From Candidatus Omnitrophota bacterium (GTDB lineage: Bacteria > Omnitrophota > Gorgyraeia > Gorgyraeales > Gorgyraeaceae), in assembly GCA_030691625.1 (NCBI GenBank), contig JAUYDX010000034.1, forward strand, positions 1 to 50,954: a stretch of DNA of 50,954 nt, in the 5' to 3' direction. Positions within the stretch are counted from its first letter, which is position 1. Each line of letters begins with the position of its first letter. Of the stretch, positions 31,964 through 39,818 are shown one piece after another. The position numbers and the translations under genes are program-made. The notes under the pieces are model-generated. The model saw only the letters and a program-made list of their open reading frames with translations. It searched no databases and was not told where the DNA came from.

Positions 31964-33481
31964 TTATTTTAACAAGGTAGTTATAAATTTATAAAGCGGC
32001 GCGGGTTCCACTGAGGAACGGTTGCCCACTATTAAAACCTTTAACGCGCCAACGGCATTGCCGATAAACCCTATGGCGTCCATAGGATAACCTCTGGCAG
32101 CGCACGGGGCTGTGATGGATAAAAACGCGTCTCCCGCGCCCATCCTGTCTATGATCTCTTTTGAAAAAACAGGGGTGGCTGAAAAACCCTCTTTGGGGCT
32201 GTAACCTATTGAGCCTTTATGGCCCAGGGTAACTATGACCTTTTTATACTTCACGCTTTTCGCTATTTTAGTTATCAGGCCTTCCACATTATCAAATTTA
32301 GCGCGCATCGCGAGGCGCAATTCAGGCTCGTCAATGCACATATAATCCGCTCGGGGGTATTTGGTTATCAGGTTAAAGCCGGCATTCGCGCTATTGGTCT
32401 GGGCGTTTACAACGAGGAAACCCGCCTTATCAGCCAGAAATTCCACTGTGTTTTTCTCAATAAAACCATGCCCGAAATCCCCGACCAGCACCATGTCATA
32501 TTTTTTTATCATGCCTTTCAAATACAGGTGCAGGCTCTTTTCCAATTTCTCAGGCAATGGCCTGTCATTCAAAAAGCAGACCTCGAAAAGTTTGGATAAA
32601 AACGCGTGCTCTATGAACCTGCGCTTTACAGTGGTCGGCGCGTCATCGCGGAAGATAAACTTTGTCTTTACATTAGGCTTGAGATGTTTTTTTATAAAAC
32701 CCTCGTAGCTATTCTGGCTGCCGAGGCATGTCACGAGATGCACCTCTTTACAGAAACCGGCTATGTGGTTGGCGGCCGCGAGCACGCCTCCGGCAAACGT
32801 CTCTTCGCGCAGATATCTCGTGGGTATTATATTTTCCTTGGAGGATTTGCCCATCGCGCTGCAATAATGGTATTCATCTATAATAGTGTCGCCTATAACC
32901 AGAACCTTCATCTTAGAAAGATCTTTCAGGTATTTAATAATCTGATCGGCTGTGTATTTCTCCCTGAAATCCTTCAAATACCCCTCTGTCTCTTCGGGGT
33001 AGACGCTAAAATGCATATTGAGGAGTTTTGTGGAGCTAAACGTGATGTCGTCAGTAAAATGTATCCTGCCGCCTATTGAGCGAACCGCGTCTTCCTCGTT
33101 TTTTATCTCGCCTGTCAGGTCCTTGTCAGGGTCGCTGTAATCGCTGCCTTTGACATATATATCAGGCCTTAATTTTTTTATGGTGTTGGTGGCTGTAGGC
33201 CATTCATTTATGGCGACAAAATCCACGCTCTCCAGCGCGGCAATGGATTCAGCCCTGAGGCGCTGGTTAAAAACAGGCCTGCCAGGGCCTTTATTGACGA
33301 ATTTATCCTTAGTCAATGTTACGATCAATATATCGCCTTCTTTTCTGGCAGCCTCGAAATGCCTGATGTGGCCGGGATGCAAAAGGTCGAATACGCCATG
33401 GCACTGCACTATTTTCTTGCCCCTCTTTTTCAGGTCCTGAATTATTACAGCTAATTCATCCAATGTTTTAATTTTATTCAT
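31964..33481 (-). CDS. HldE-like bifunctional protein, nucleotidyltransferase then PfkB kinase (reverse domain order)
   Basis: Residues 1-150 are a cytidylyltransferase-like domain with CHGVFDLLHPGHIRHFEAARKEGD (HPGH at 35-38), PDIYVKGSDYSD and FSSTKLLN. Residues 180-505 are a PfkB/ribokinase-fold kinase with GDTIIDEYHYC, FAGGVLAAANHIAGF, and DRMGAGDAFLSIT at about 446-458 with the catalytic Asp. HldE normally has kinase first and adenylyltransferase last; here the order is reversed. It likely phosphorylates heptose-7-phosphate and activates the 1-phosphate with a nucleotide. The nucleotide cannot be told. It precedes the SIS isomerase. Confidence 0.85.
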   Translation of the reverse strand: MNKIKTLDELAVIIQDLKKRGKKIVQCHGVFDLLHPGHIRHFEAARKEGDILIVTLTKDKFVNKGPGRPVFNQRLRAESIAALESVDFVAINEWPTATNTIKKLRPDIYVKGSDYSDPDKDLTGEIKNEEDAVRSIGGRIHFTDDITFSSTKLLNMHFSVYPEETEGYLKDFREKYTADQIIKYLKDLSKMKVLVIGDTIIDEYHYCSAMGKSSKENIIPTRYLREETFAGGVLAAANHIAGFCKEVHLVTCLGSQNSYEGFIKKHLKPNVKTKFIFRDDAPTTVKRRFIEHAFLSKLFEVCFLNDRPLPEKLEKSLHLYLKGMIKKYDMVLVGDFGHGFIEKNTVEFLADKAGFLVVNAQTNSANAGFNLITKYPRADYMCIDEPELRLAMRAKFDNVEGLITKIAKSVKYKKVIVTLGHKGSIGYSPKEGFSATPVFSKEIIDRMGAGDAFLSITAPCAARGYPMDAIGFIGNAVGALKVLIVGNRSSVEPAPLYKFITTLLK

Positions 33482-33502
33482 TTATCTTGCTCCTATTTTA
33501 TC

Positions 33503-33623
33503 TTCTCGACTCCGCTCCCGTGATAAGCTCTCATGACCGCTCGAAGAATATCCCTCGACAAGCTCGGGACATGTTAGTGTTCGAGCGGACTTATTGGCTA
33601 TACACGCAAGCCCAGTCGAGAAC
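33503..33623. repeat. Family B palindromic repeat, R-L, interrupted by a second palindrome (B8)
   Basis: A rightward unit ending CGCTCGAAGAATAT and a leftward unit TTCGAGCGG...CAGTCGAGAAC are separated by about 20 foreign bases carrying the palindrome at 33552-33568. Its end touches the TAG stop of the epimerase gene. Confidence 0.9.
33552..33568. repeat. Nested palindrome CCCTCGACAAGCTCGGG
   Basis: The short palindrome CCCGAGCTTGTCGAGGG, which I remember as a dispersed repeat in other bacteria, sits inside the B8 element where other copies read AATATTAGTG. This suggests insertion of one repeat family into another. Confidence 0.75.
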
Positions 33624-34618
33624 TACTTCGATAAATATTTGAACCATTCTTTTGTGGCGTCTTTGATTTTTTCAGGCGTCCACACAGGCGCCTCACGCCA
33701 GTAATCTATATTCTCCAGCAAAATCTTCACGCCTTTTTCCAGGCCCACCTCAGGTTTCCATCCCAAAAGCCTTTTAATCTTTGATATATCCGCGAATGTG
33801 GAATCAGGTTCCCCCGGCCTTTTAGGTATATAGACTTTTTCGCCGCCTAAAAGTTCCACCAATTTATTCACGCTATAGGTATTGCCGCTTCCCACGTTGA
33901 AAATCTCCCCGGTCAAATCAGATTCAGCGGCAGCTAAAAAAGCGCTTGCCACGTCAGTGACAAATGTAAAGTCCCTGGTCTGGTTGCCGTCGCCCACCAC
34001 TGTAAAAGGCTTTCCAGCTAATTTCTGCGCCAGGAATACTCCGAATACAGCGCCGTACGTGCCTGATGTCCTTGATCGCGGGCCATAGACATTGAAAAGC
34101 CTTAGCGATACAACAGGCAGTTTATAAATCTTTGCCCAGTTCATCGCGTAACATTCTCCCAGATATTTTGTAAGCGCGTAAGGATATTCCGGCTTAATAT
34201 CTGCGGATTCAGGCGTAGGCACAGTATCAGGCAAACCGTAACAGGACGAGGACGCGGTATAAATAAACCTTTTAACCCCTGCGAGTTTCGCAGCCTCAAG
34301 CGCGCTGAATGTCCCGTCCACATTTGAACGATGATATTCAGCCGGATTTGTAATTGACGGCACTATATCCGCCAGAGCTGCCAGGTGAAACACCCAGTCA
34401 ATGCCTTTAAAATATTCCTTTATGGCGTTAAAGTCGCTTACATCAGCCTCTTTTACTGAAAGATTTTTGTTGCCTTTTAAATGGCCGAGGTTCTGGGGCC
34501 TGCCTGTGGAAAAATTATCCAGGACAATAACCTTGTGGCCAGCCTCAAGAAGCTTATCTACAATATGACTTCCTATAAACCCTGCCCCGCCGGTAACTAA
34601 TGTATTAAGCTTTGCCAT
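33623..34618 (-). CDS. NAD-dependent nucleotide-sugar epimerase/dehydratase (extended SDR)
   Basis: The 331-residue protein has TGGAGFIGSH (9-18), the HLAA motif at 78-81, TASSSCYG, and YPYALTKYLGE with catalytic Tyr147 and Lys151. RLFNVYGPRS and the dimer-side EIFNVGSG follow. It belongs to the UDP-glucose/UDP-GlcNAc 4-epimerase-like group. The precise sugar is unknown; its position beside HldE-like, SIS and GT4 genes hints that it may act on the activated heptose or on another precursor. The TAG stop touches a family B repeat. Confidence 0.9.
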   Translation of the reverse strand: MAKLNTLVTGGAGFIGSHIVDKLLEAGHKVIVLDNFSTGRPQNLGHLKGNKNLSVKEADVSDFNAIKEYFKGIDWVFHLAALADIVPSITNPAEYHRSNVDGTFSALEAAKLAGVKRFIYTASSSCYGLPDTVPTPESADIKPEYPYALTKYLGECYAMNWAKIYKLPVVSLRLFNVYGPRSRTSGTYGAVFGVFLAQKLAGKPFTVVGDGNQTRDFTFVTDVASAFLAAAESDLTGEIFNVGSGNTYSVNKLVELLGGEKVYIPKRPGEPDSTFADISKIKRLLGWKPEVGLEKGVKILLENIDYWREAPVWTPEKIKDATKEWFKYLSK

Positions 34619-34635
34619 ATTGTTTTAACCACCCC

Positions 34636-34670
34636 AACCTCGTAGGTTGCCAAAGGCAACCTACGAGGTT
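34636..34670. repeat. Family C hairpin (C6)
   Basis: The arms AACCTCGTAGGTTGCC/GGCAACCTACGAGGTT have an AAA loop, identical in size to the copies found inside genes. It lies just upstream of the epimerase start, next to a family A repeat. Confidence 0.92.
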
Positions 34671-34680
34671 TTTCTGCGCC

Positions 34681-34725
34681 AAACAACTTGACACTACAAA
34701 CATTGTCACAAGTGTAAAGTTGTTT
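34681..34725. repeat. Family A palindromic repeat, short form (A7)
   Basis: The arms AAACAACTTGACACT/AGTGTAAAGTTGTTT have a loop with AACATTGTC; it is nearly identical to the copies at 5946 and 39819. It starts 11 bases after the stop of the WecA-CapD fusion gene. Confidence 0.92.
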
Positions 34726-34736
34726 GGGGGACGGCG

Positions 34737-36521
34737 CTATAATTCGCCGGATAAGATGTCCGAGATCTTTTTGTACTTTACGTCAAGGCTGTTGCAGACA
34801 GCTATGATATCCTCTATCACGTGCTTTGACGCCTTTGGCATCGCGATTATGACCTCGTTGATCTCTTTGGTCTTAACCAGCCTCTCTATGTCGCCTCGCG
34901 CGCCCATAACAGGCACCCCGTGTATGCGCTTGCCGAGCTTTTCCTCGTCGTCATCCAGAAACCCTATAGGCTCATAATGCAGGACCTTGTTATTTCTTAT
35001 CTCGCGCAGGGTAAACTCCCCCGCGTCTCCGGCCCCGTATATGAGCACCTTTTTGCCTGAAAGGCTTGCCTGGTCGAATATCTCTTTATACACCCTCTCA
35101 AGCACCCTGGACCCTGAAACAATAATAAATAATAAAAGCCAGTCAATGATAAAAACTGTCCTTGAAAAACCCTGGAACCGCCATATGAAAAGTATTATTG
35201 CCACTGAGGCGATTGAGGCCACGCTGACTGCCTTGAAGATATTGACAAGGTCCATCACGCTCACGTACCTCCACATGCCTCTGTAAATCCCGAACCTGAA
35301 GAACACAATGTATTTCACGATTAATATGATCGGCAGGGATTTTATTATCACATTCTGGCTGTCAATGGATAAAATCCCCTCGTATCTTAAAAGATTCGCA
35401 GATATATACGCCAGGCATATCAGGACAAAATCCACGCCTACCTCTAAGATCCTTCTTTTATGCAGATACACGTTATTCAGCACCACATTCCCGTTTTTCT
35501 TTTTAAGGCCGTTCAGGTCCTTTTCAGCATAGACCCTGACCTTGCCTAAAAATACGCCGAAATAAAGAAGCGTGATGGCTGCCAGTATTATGAGTATGGC
35601 TGTCACCATCGGCTTTACGAACATTGAGAGTATGCTGATGCCGCCGAAAAGGCCGCTTACCAGATAAAGCGCCAGAACAGCTTTTTTTTCAGAAAGGCCC
35701 AGTACCACCATCCTGTGAGAGATATGGTCTTTGCCGCCCTGAAAAATCTTCCTGGAATTAGCGCCTCTCATAAGGGCCACGAACACAGTGTCAAATATAG
35801 GCACTGCCAGGACCAGTATGGGTATAAAAAGCACCATTACTAGATGCGTAGGCTCTTTCCATGTGCCCTGCAGTGTTATAGCGCCAAGCATAAAACCTAT
35901 AAACATGCTTCCGGAGTCTCCCATAAAAATCTGGGCCGGGTTAAAATTATATTTTAGAAATCCAAGGAGGCTTCCAGCCAGGATCAATGCAGGCAGGCAC
36001 ACCTCGTAATTCCCGTTTAAAAATGAGAACGCGAATAGCGCCAGGCCCACTATGGCGCCTATGCCGCATGACAGGCCGTCCATATTGTCCAAGAGGTTAA
36101 AAGAGTTTACTATCGCCACTATCCAGAATATGGTTAAAGGCATGCTTATAAGCGGATAAGGTATCGCGTTTATCCTGACCCCGAAATTCAATAAAAGCGC
36201 TGCCACCACTATCTGACCGAGAAGTTTAGTGTACGGCTTTATGTGGATTATGTCATCGAATATGCCCACCCCGAATATGAAACACCCCGCTAGCAGGATG
36301 CCGAGGTTCGTCATGCTGAATTTGACAAATATGGCGTAGGGAATGATGAAACTTATGAAGATCGCTATACCGCCGAAAAGGGCTGTGGGATTTTTATTCC
36401 ACCTGTCCTCGCGCGGTATCGCTATGTAGCCGTTCATTACAGCTATCCTTTTTACGATAGGCGTGATAAGCATGGACAAGCTGAAAGATAATAAGAATGG
36501 GATAAGGTAGGACTTAAGCAT
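34737..36521 (-). CDS. WecA/TagO-type undecaprenyl-phosphate sugar-1-phosphate transferase fused to CapD-like N-terminal region
   Basis: Residues 1-340 are a polyprenyl-phosphate GlcNAc-1-phosphate transferase: GVGIFDD with Asp89-Asp90, NSFNLLDNMDGLSCG (139-153), FMGDSGSMFIG (199-209) and about ten membrane helices. Residues about 360-480 hold four more helices. From 490 on is a Rossmann domain (KKVLIYGAGDAGEFTLREI, YEPIGFLDDDEEKLG), the N-terminal part of CapD/WbpM-like proteins without the catalytic SDR domain. It likely starts glycan assembly on the lipid carrier, with the extra domain regulating or binding. It is two bases from the downstream end of the adjacent SDR gene. Confidence 0.9.
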   Translation of the reverse strand: MLKSYLIPFLLSFSLSMLITPIVKRIAVMNGYIAIPREDRWNKNPTALFGGIAIFISFIIPYAIFVKFSMTNLGILLAGCFIFGVGIFDDIIHIKPYTKLLGQIVVAALLLNFGVRINAIPYPLISMPLTIFWIVAIVNSFNLLDNMDGLSCGIGAIVGLALFAFSFLNGNYEVCLPALILAGSLLGFLKYNFNPAQIFMGDSGSMFIGFMLGAITLQGTWKEPTHLVMVLFIPILVLAVPIFDTVFVALMRGANSRKIFQGGKDHISHRMVVLGLSEKKAVLALYLVSGLFGGISILSMFVKPMVTAILIILAAITLLYFGVFLGKVRVYAEKDLNGLKKKNGNVVLNNVYLHKRRILEVGVDFVLICLAYISANLLRYEGILSIDSQNVIIKSLPIILIVKYIVFFRFGIYRGMWRYVSVMDLVNIFKAVSVASIASVAIILFIWRFQGFSRTVFIIDWLLLFIIVSGSRVLERVYKEIFDQASLSGKKVLIYGAGDAGEFTLREIRNNKVLHYEPIGFLDDDEEKLGKRIHGVPVMGARGDIERLVKTKEINEVIIAMPKASKHVIEDIIAVCNSLDVKYKKISDILSGEL

Positions 36522-36523
36522 AA

Positions 36524-37483
36524 TTACTTTCTGTAATACTCTACCACGCTTTTTATGATGCCGTCTAAATCTATGGTGGGTTTAAAGCCGGTAAAATTTT
36601 TTACCTTTGTGGTGTCAGGCACGCGGCGCTGCATGTCCTCAAAACCCTCTTCGTATGCCTTTTCGTAAGGGATATAGACTATCTTGGACTTGCTCTTTGT
36701 AAAACTGATCACTTTCTTGGCCAGGTCTTCTATGGTGATTTCCTCCTGACTGCCGATATTGAAGACATTGCCCACAGCGTCTTTATTGGCCATTAATTTG
36801 ATCAAAGTCCCCACCACGTCCTTTACATGCAAAAAGCACCTGGACTGCTTGCCTGTGCCATATACGGTAATATCCTCATTTTTAATGGCTTGGTTCACAA
36901 ATCTGGGTATAACCATGCCGTAAGCGCCTGTCTGGCGGGGGCCGACTGTATTAAAGAGCCGGACTATAATGGTCGGCACCTTTTTTTCTTTCCAGTATAT
37001 ATAAGCCAGCATCTCGTCCACTGCCTTGGCAGTGGAATATCCCCATCTCACTTTTAGAGGCGAGCCAAGGATCCTGTCGTCGTCTTCTTTCAGCGGGCCG
37101 TTCTTATTTTTGCCATATATCTCGGATGTAGATGTGATAAGGATCTTTTTGCGGTAACGGTGCGCCATATCAAGCACGATCTCGCTTCCCTTGATATTGG
37201 TAACCAGGGATTCCAGCGGCTTTTTCACCACGAGCTCCACGCCCACCGCTGCTGCCAGGTGAAAAATCACGTCGCATCTTTCCACCAGTTTATCCACCAG
37301 CATCTCGTTCAGGATAGTGCCTTCAATAAACTGAAATGATTTATTTTTTTCCAGATGGGCAATATTCTCAAACCTGCCTGTGGAAAGATCATCCAGGACA
37401 GTTACCTCGTTCCCAGCCGCCAACAATTCATCGCTTAAATGCGACCCTATAAACCCTGCCCCGCCCGTAATGAGTACCTTCAT
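36524..37483 (-). CDS. NAD-dependent epimerase/dehydratase, UDP-glucuronate-decarboxylase-like
   Basis: The 319-residue extended SDR has ITGGAGFIGSHLSDEL (5-20), DDLSTGR, HLAAAVGVELVV, STSEIYGKNKNGPLKEDDD (117-136), and WGYSTAKAVDE with Tyr149 and Lys153. RLFNTVGPRQTGAYGMVIPRFV follows. The features are close to UDP-glucuronate decarboxylase and related UDP-sugar 4-epimerases. It starts with an ATGA overlap with the small coiled-coil gene and lies directly upstream of the WecA-CapD fusion. The exact reaction is uncertain. Confidence 0.88.
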   Translation of the reverse strand: MKVLITGGAGFIGSHLSDELLAAGNEVTVLDDLSTGRFENIAHLEKNKSFQFIEGTILNEMLVDKLVERCDVIFHLAAAVGVELVVKKPLESLVTNIKGSEIVLDMAHRYRKKILITSTSEIYGKNKNGPLKEDDDRILGSPLKVRWGYSTAKAVDEMLAYIYWKEKKVPTIIVRLFNTVGPRQTGAYGMVIPRFVNQAIKNEDITVYGTGKQSRCFLHVKDVVGTLIKLMANKDAVGNVFNIGSQEEITIEDLAKKVISFTKSKSKIVYIPYEKAYEEGFEDMQRRVPDTTKVKNFTGFKPTIDLDGIIKSVVEYYRK

Positions 37484-37794
37484 AATTCCAATCTCCTTAT
37501 CCTTGTTTCGTGATCATCCACCCTGTGGCTGGTATCAAACAAACCAGTCTTCATGGCGCTAAATTCCAGGTCAAGCCTGTCAAATCTCAAATCAACTTTA
37601 TCAAACCTTCTGTCAATTTCTTCAAACCTACCATCATGTTCCTCAAGCTTTCTGACTATACTTCCATACTGCTCAGCCACTATCCTGATTTCTGAACGTA
37701 AACCCTCCACCAAGACACCCACGTGTCTTCCTAGCTCTTCAAAGCTATCTTTCAATTCCGCTATTTCGCCTTTTTCTTTTCTGTTCATCGCCAT
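37480..37794 (-). CDS. Small coiled-coil protein of unknown function
   Basis: The 104-residue hydrophilic protein is one long helix with heptad-like repeats, notably EIDRRFDKVDLRFDRLDLEFSAMK, and a C-terminal HRVDDHETRIRRLEL. No enzymatic motif is seen. The ATG at 37794 is preceded by AAAGGAGG at six bases; ten more residues could be read from 37824 but would begin inside a palindrome. It ends in an ATGA overlap with the SDR gene. It may be a structural or length-controlling partner in the glycan machinery, but this is a guess. Confidence 0.7.
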   Translation of the reverse strand: MAMNRKEKGEIAELKDSFEELGRHVGVLVEGLRSEIRIVAEQYGSIVRKLEEHDGRFEEIDRRFDKVDLRFDRLDLEFSAMKTGLFDTSHRVDDHETRIRRLEL

Positions 37795-37809
37795 AATTAG
37801 CCTCCTTTC

Positions 37810-37823
37810 TGTCATATATGACA
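37810..37823. other. Perfect 14-base palindrome TGTCATATATGACA
   Basis: It lies 8-22 bases upstream of the coiled-coil gene's ribosome binding site, in a 49-base gap that lacks the usual A/B/C repeats. It could be an operator for a dimeric regulator or a diverged remnant. No more can be said. Confidence 0.35.
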
Positions 37824-37843
37824 CATCCAGAGGCTAAATTCTT

Positions 37844-39022
37844 TCAATTTTTCTTATTTTTTTGCAGGATATTATTATACAACCTTTCTGTCTCCTTTAT
37901 CAACCTTTCTTTTGTAAATCGGCATTTTACGGCATTTCTGGCACTTTGGCCAAATTCCCTTCTTTTCACAGGATCTTTTATTAAATCCGTTAGTTTCCTG
38001 GTAAATCCTTCTATATCGCCTGATTCTACGAGATATCCCGTCTTTCCATCCTGCACAATATCAGGCACGCCGCCTACATTCGTAGCCACCACAGGCCTGG
38101 CTGCTGCCATTGCCTCTATAATAGACACAGGCGTGCCCTCATTCAGGGACGTCAGTGCCACAATATCCAGGCCCTCATAGATCGCCTTTAGATCCTTTAC
38201 CCAACCTCTGAACTCCACTAAATCTGTTAGACCTAATTCTCCCGCATATCTTTCTAATTCCTCCCTCATCTCCCCATCCCCGACTATCACAATGCGGATA
38301 CTGTTCGAGCGGACATGTTGTTTTAGATTGCGGACACAGTCGAGAACCATTTTATGATTCTTTATCGGGACAAGTCTTCCAATAATTCCAATATTAATAA
38401 TCTCAGAATTCTGCCTGGGCAGTAACTTAAAAAGCTCATCCAGCTCAAACCCAAGCTCTATCACTTCTATTTTTCTTTCAGGCGCTATCCTGTATGTTCC
38501 CACCAGTTCTTTTTTAAGGCTCGCGCTCACAGTAATGATCTTATCCGTAAAAAGCGCCAGAAACCTCTCTACCCATATAAAAAACAGCGTCTTAAATTTC
38601 CCAAAATACCCGCTAAACACATGGCCGTGAAAGGTGTGCACCAAAATAACCTTCCCAACCTCGTAGGTTGCCGAAGGCAACCTACGAGGTTTATTAAACA
38701 GGTTATACAAAATACCTGCTAATCTCCCCAATGCCCCTGCCTTAGCCGTATGCGTATGGATAATATCCGGTTTTTCCCTGCAAATAATTTTATATATCTT
38801 CCAGAACGCGGTCCAGTCATCCTTCCACGAAAGCTCCCTCGCCAGTTCAGGCACTATTACAGGCACTATGCCTTTTTCCCTGGCAATGTAAGCCATGTCT
38901 CCTTCGGCCTTTCCCACTTCCCCGCACACCAGCACAGTTTCAGGCAGCCCTTCGCTCAATAGCACCGCATTCCTCGCCGGCCCACCGATATTCAATCTAA
39001 CAATAATCCTTAAAATTTTCAT
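37844..39022 (-). CDS. GT4-family glycosyltransferase with two in-frame repeats
   Basis: The 392-residue GT-B enzyme has LNIGGPARNAVLLSEGL at the N-terminus, IIHTHTAKAGALGR, HTFHGHVFSGYF, and the C-terminal domain IGIIGRLVPIKNH, VIVGDGEMREELE, VEFRGWVKDL and TSLNEGTPVSIIEAMAAARPVVATNVGGVPDIV (EX7E). Residues 111-122 (KPRRLPSATYEV) are a family C hairpin and 226-242 (VLDCVRNLKQHVRSNSI) a complete family B unit. Both lie next to core strands, yet the frame and motifs survive. It is coupled to the upstream papain-like peptidase gene by an ATGA overlap. Donor and acceptor are unknown. Confidence 0.88.
   Translation of the reverse strand: MKILRIIVRLNIGGPARNAVLLSEGLPETVLVCGEVGKAEGDMAYIAREKGIVPVIVPELARELSWKDDWTAFWKIYKIICREKPDIIHTHTAKAGALGRLAGILYNLFNKPRRLPSATYEVGKVILVHTFHGHVFSGYFGKFKTLFFIWVERFLALFTDKIITVSASLKKELVGTYRIAPERKIEVIELGFELDELFKLLPRQNSEIINIGIIGRLVPIKNHKMVLDCVRNLKQHVRSNSIRIVIVGDGEMREELERYAGELGLTDLVEFRGWVKDLKAIYEGLDIVALTSLNEGTPVSIIEAMAAARPVVATNVGGVPDIVQDGKTGYLVESGDIEGFTRKLTDLIKDPVKRREFGQSARNAVKCRFTKERLIKETERLYNNILQKNKKN
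38298..38347. repeat. In-gene family B unit (B9)
   Basis: A single leftward unit (ATACTGTTCGAGCGGAC...CAGTCGAGAAC) gives 17 in-frame codons, VLDCVRNLKQHVRSNSI, in the GT4 gene. Its frame is the same as in the copies in asnB and the heptosyltransferase. Confidence 0.9.
38657..38691. repeat. In-gene family C hairpin (C7)
   Basis: The 16-base arms AACCTCGTAGGTTGCC/GGCAACCTACGAGGTT have a GAA loop. It encodes KPRRLPSATYEV in the GT4 gene, the same reading frame as C2 and C4. Confidence 0.92.
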
Positions 39023-39801
39023 TTTCTTATCGTCCAGAAATCTGCGGAAAGGGTTTCGAGGTATTTGTACGGCATGGTGAAGTAGCCGTCCTTACCCCAT
39101 TCGCTCCCCCAGGAATTACGCACAAGGAACCTCTCATCCTTCTGGTTGTACCCCACTGCCAGGACAGCGTGGCCGCCGAGAGGCTTTTCCTTTTTCCCGG
39201 GCATATTTACTTTGCCTGTCCTTGCCACTCTCTGCGTTTGAAAACTTTCATACACCATAAAGCCAAAGACAAAAGGAAACCCGTCTGCCAGGCAGGTAAG
39301 CATCTCGCTTAAATTGCTTATGCGGTGATAGGATTCTATGCAATGTTTTTTAGCTTCTCTGTAGCATTTTTCAGGAGGCTTTCTGGTAAATCTCTCTATT
39401 AAATACGGCCACGTCTCTTCCCAGCACGCGCCTTCTTTCCTCAATGTCTTTATCCCATTCCTGAGCGACGCGCCTGAATCATAATCCACTGTGCCGTGCA
39501 AGACCCTCTCATTGTAATAAATGAAAAGCCTGCTTACATCCGTATAATCCGACTCCGTGAGTCGCCGGAGGCGACTCACGGAGTCGGATTGGTCAATACC
39601 TCTTTTGTCCAAAAACTCCAGATTCCCAGCCAGTGCATTTGCGGTACAGCTCCCAAGCGCCTCCTGATTTTCCACTTCCGAGCAAAATTCCCTAAGGTCC
39701 ACTTCTTTAGGAAGCCTCACCACGGGCCTTATCGCGCCGTAAAGATAATCCCTCTGGTCAGGCAGATCCGGCACCCAGCCAAAACCTCTCCTAACCTTCA
39801 T
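39019..39801 (-). CDS. Papain-family (C1) cysteine peptidase-like protein
   Basis: The 260-residue protein carries the C1A active-site set: Gln46 and Cys52 in NQEALGSCTANALAGNLEF, His211 in GGHAVLAVGYN and Asn229 in LVRNSWGSEWGKDGYF. It has no signal peptide that I can see, so it appears cytoplasmic. A 45-base perfect palindrome is inserted at residues 71-85 (QSDSVSRLRRLTESDYT), just before DVSRLFIYYNERV, and leaves the frame open. The gene shares an ATGA overlap with the GT4 gene, an unusual coupling for a peptidase. Its substrate is unknown; it may act as a processing or amide-forming enzyme. Confidence 0.88.
   Translation of the reverse strand: MKVRRGFGWVPDLPDQRDYLYGAIRPVVRLPKEVDLREFCSEVENQEALGSCTANALAGNLEFLDKRGIDQSDSVSRLRRLTESDYTDVSRLFIYYNERVLHGTVDYDSGASLRNGIKTLRKEGACWEETWPYLIERFTRKPPEKCYREAKKHCIESYHRISNLSEMLTCLADGFPFVFGFMVYESFQTQRVARTGKVNMPGKKEKPLGGHAVLAVGYNQKDERFLVRNSWGSEWGKDGYFTMPYKYLETLSADFWTIRK
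39546..39590. repeat. In-gene 45-base perfect palindrome
   Basis: Two perfect 21-base arms (AATCCGACTCCGTGAGTCGCC and its complement) have a 3-base loop. Its length is exactly 15 codons, and it adds QSDSVSRLRRLTESDY to the peptidase. It is unlike families A-C in sequence but has the same architecture as family C. Confidence 0.92.
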
Positions 39802-39818
39802 TTTGCCTCCTCAACCTT

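Noticed and set aside
37553-37837. Plus-strand open frames opposite the coiled-coil gene
   Set aside because: Serine-rich low-complexity translation typical of the antisense of a coiled-coil gene; no ribosome binding site or family match.
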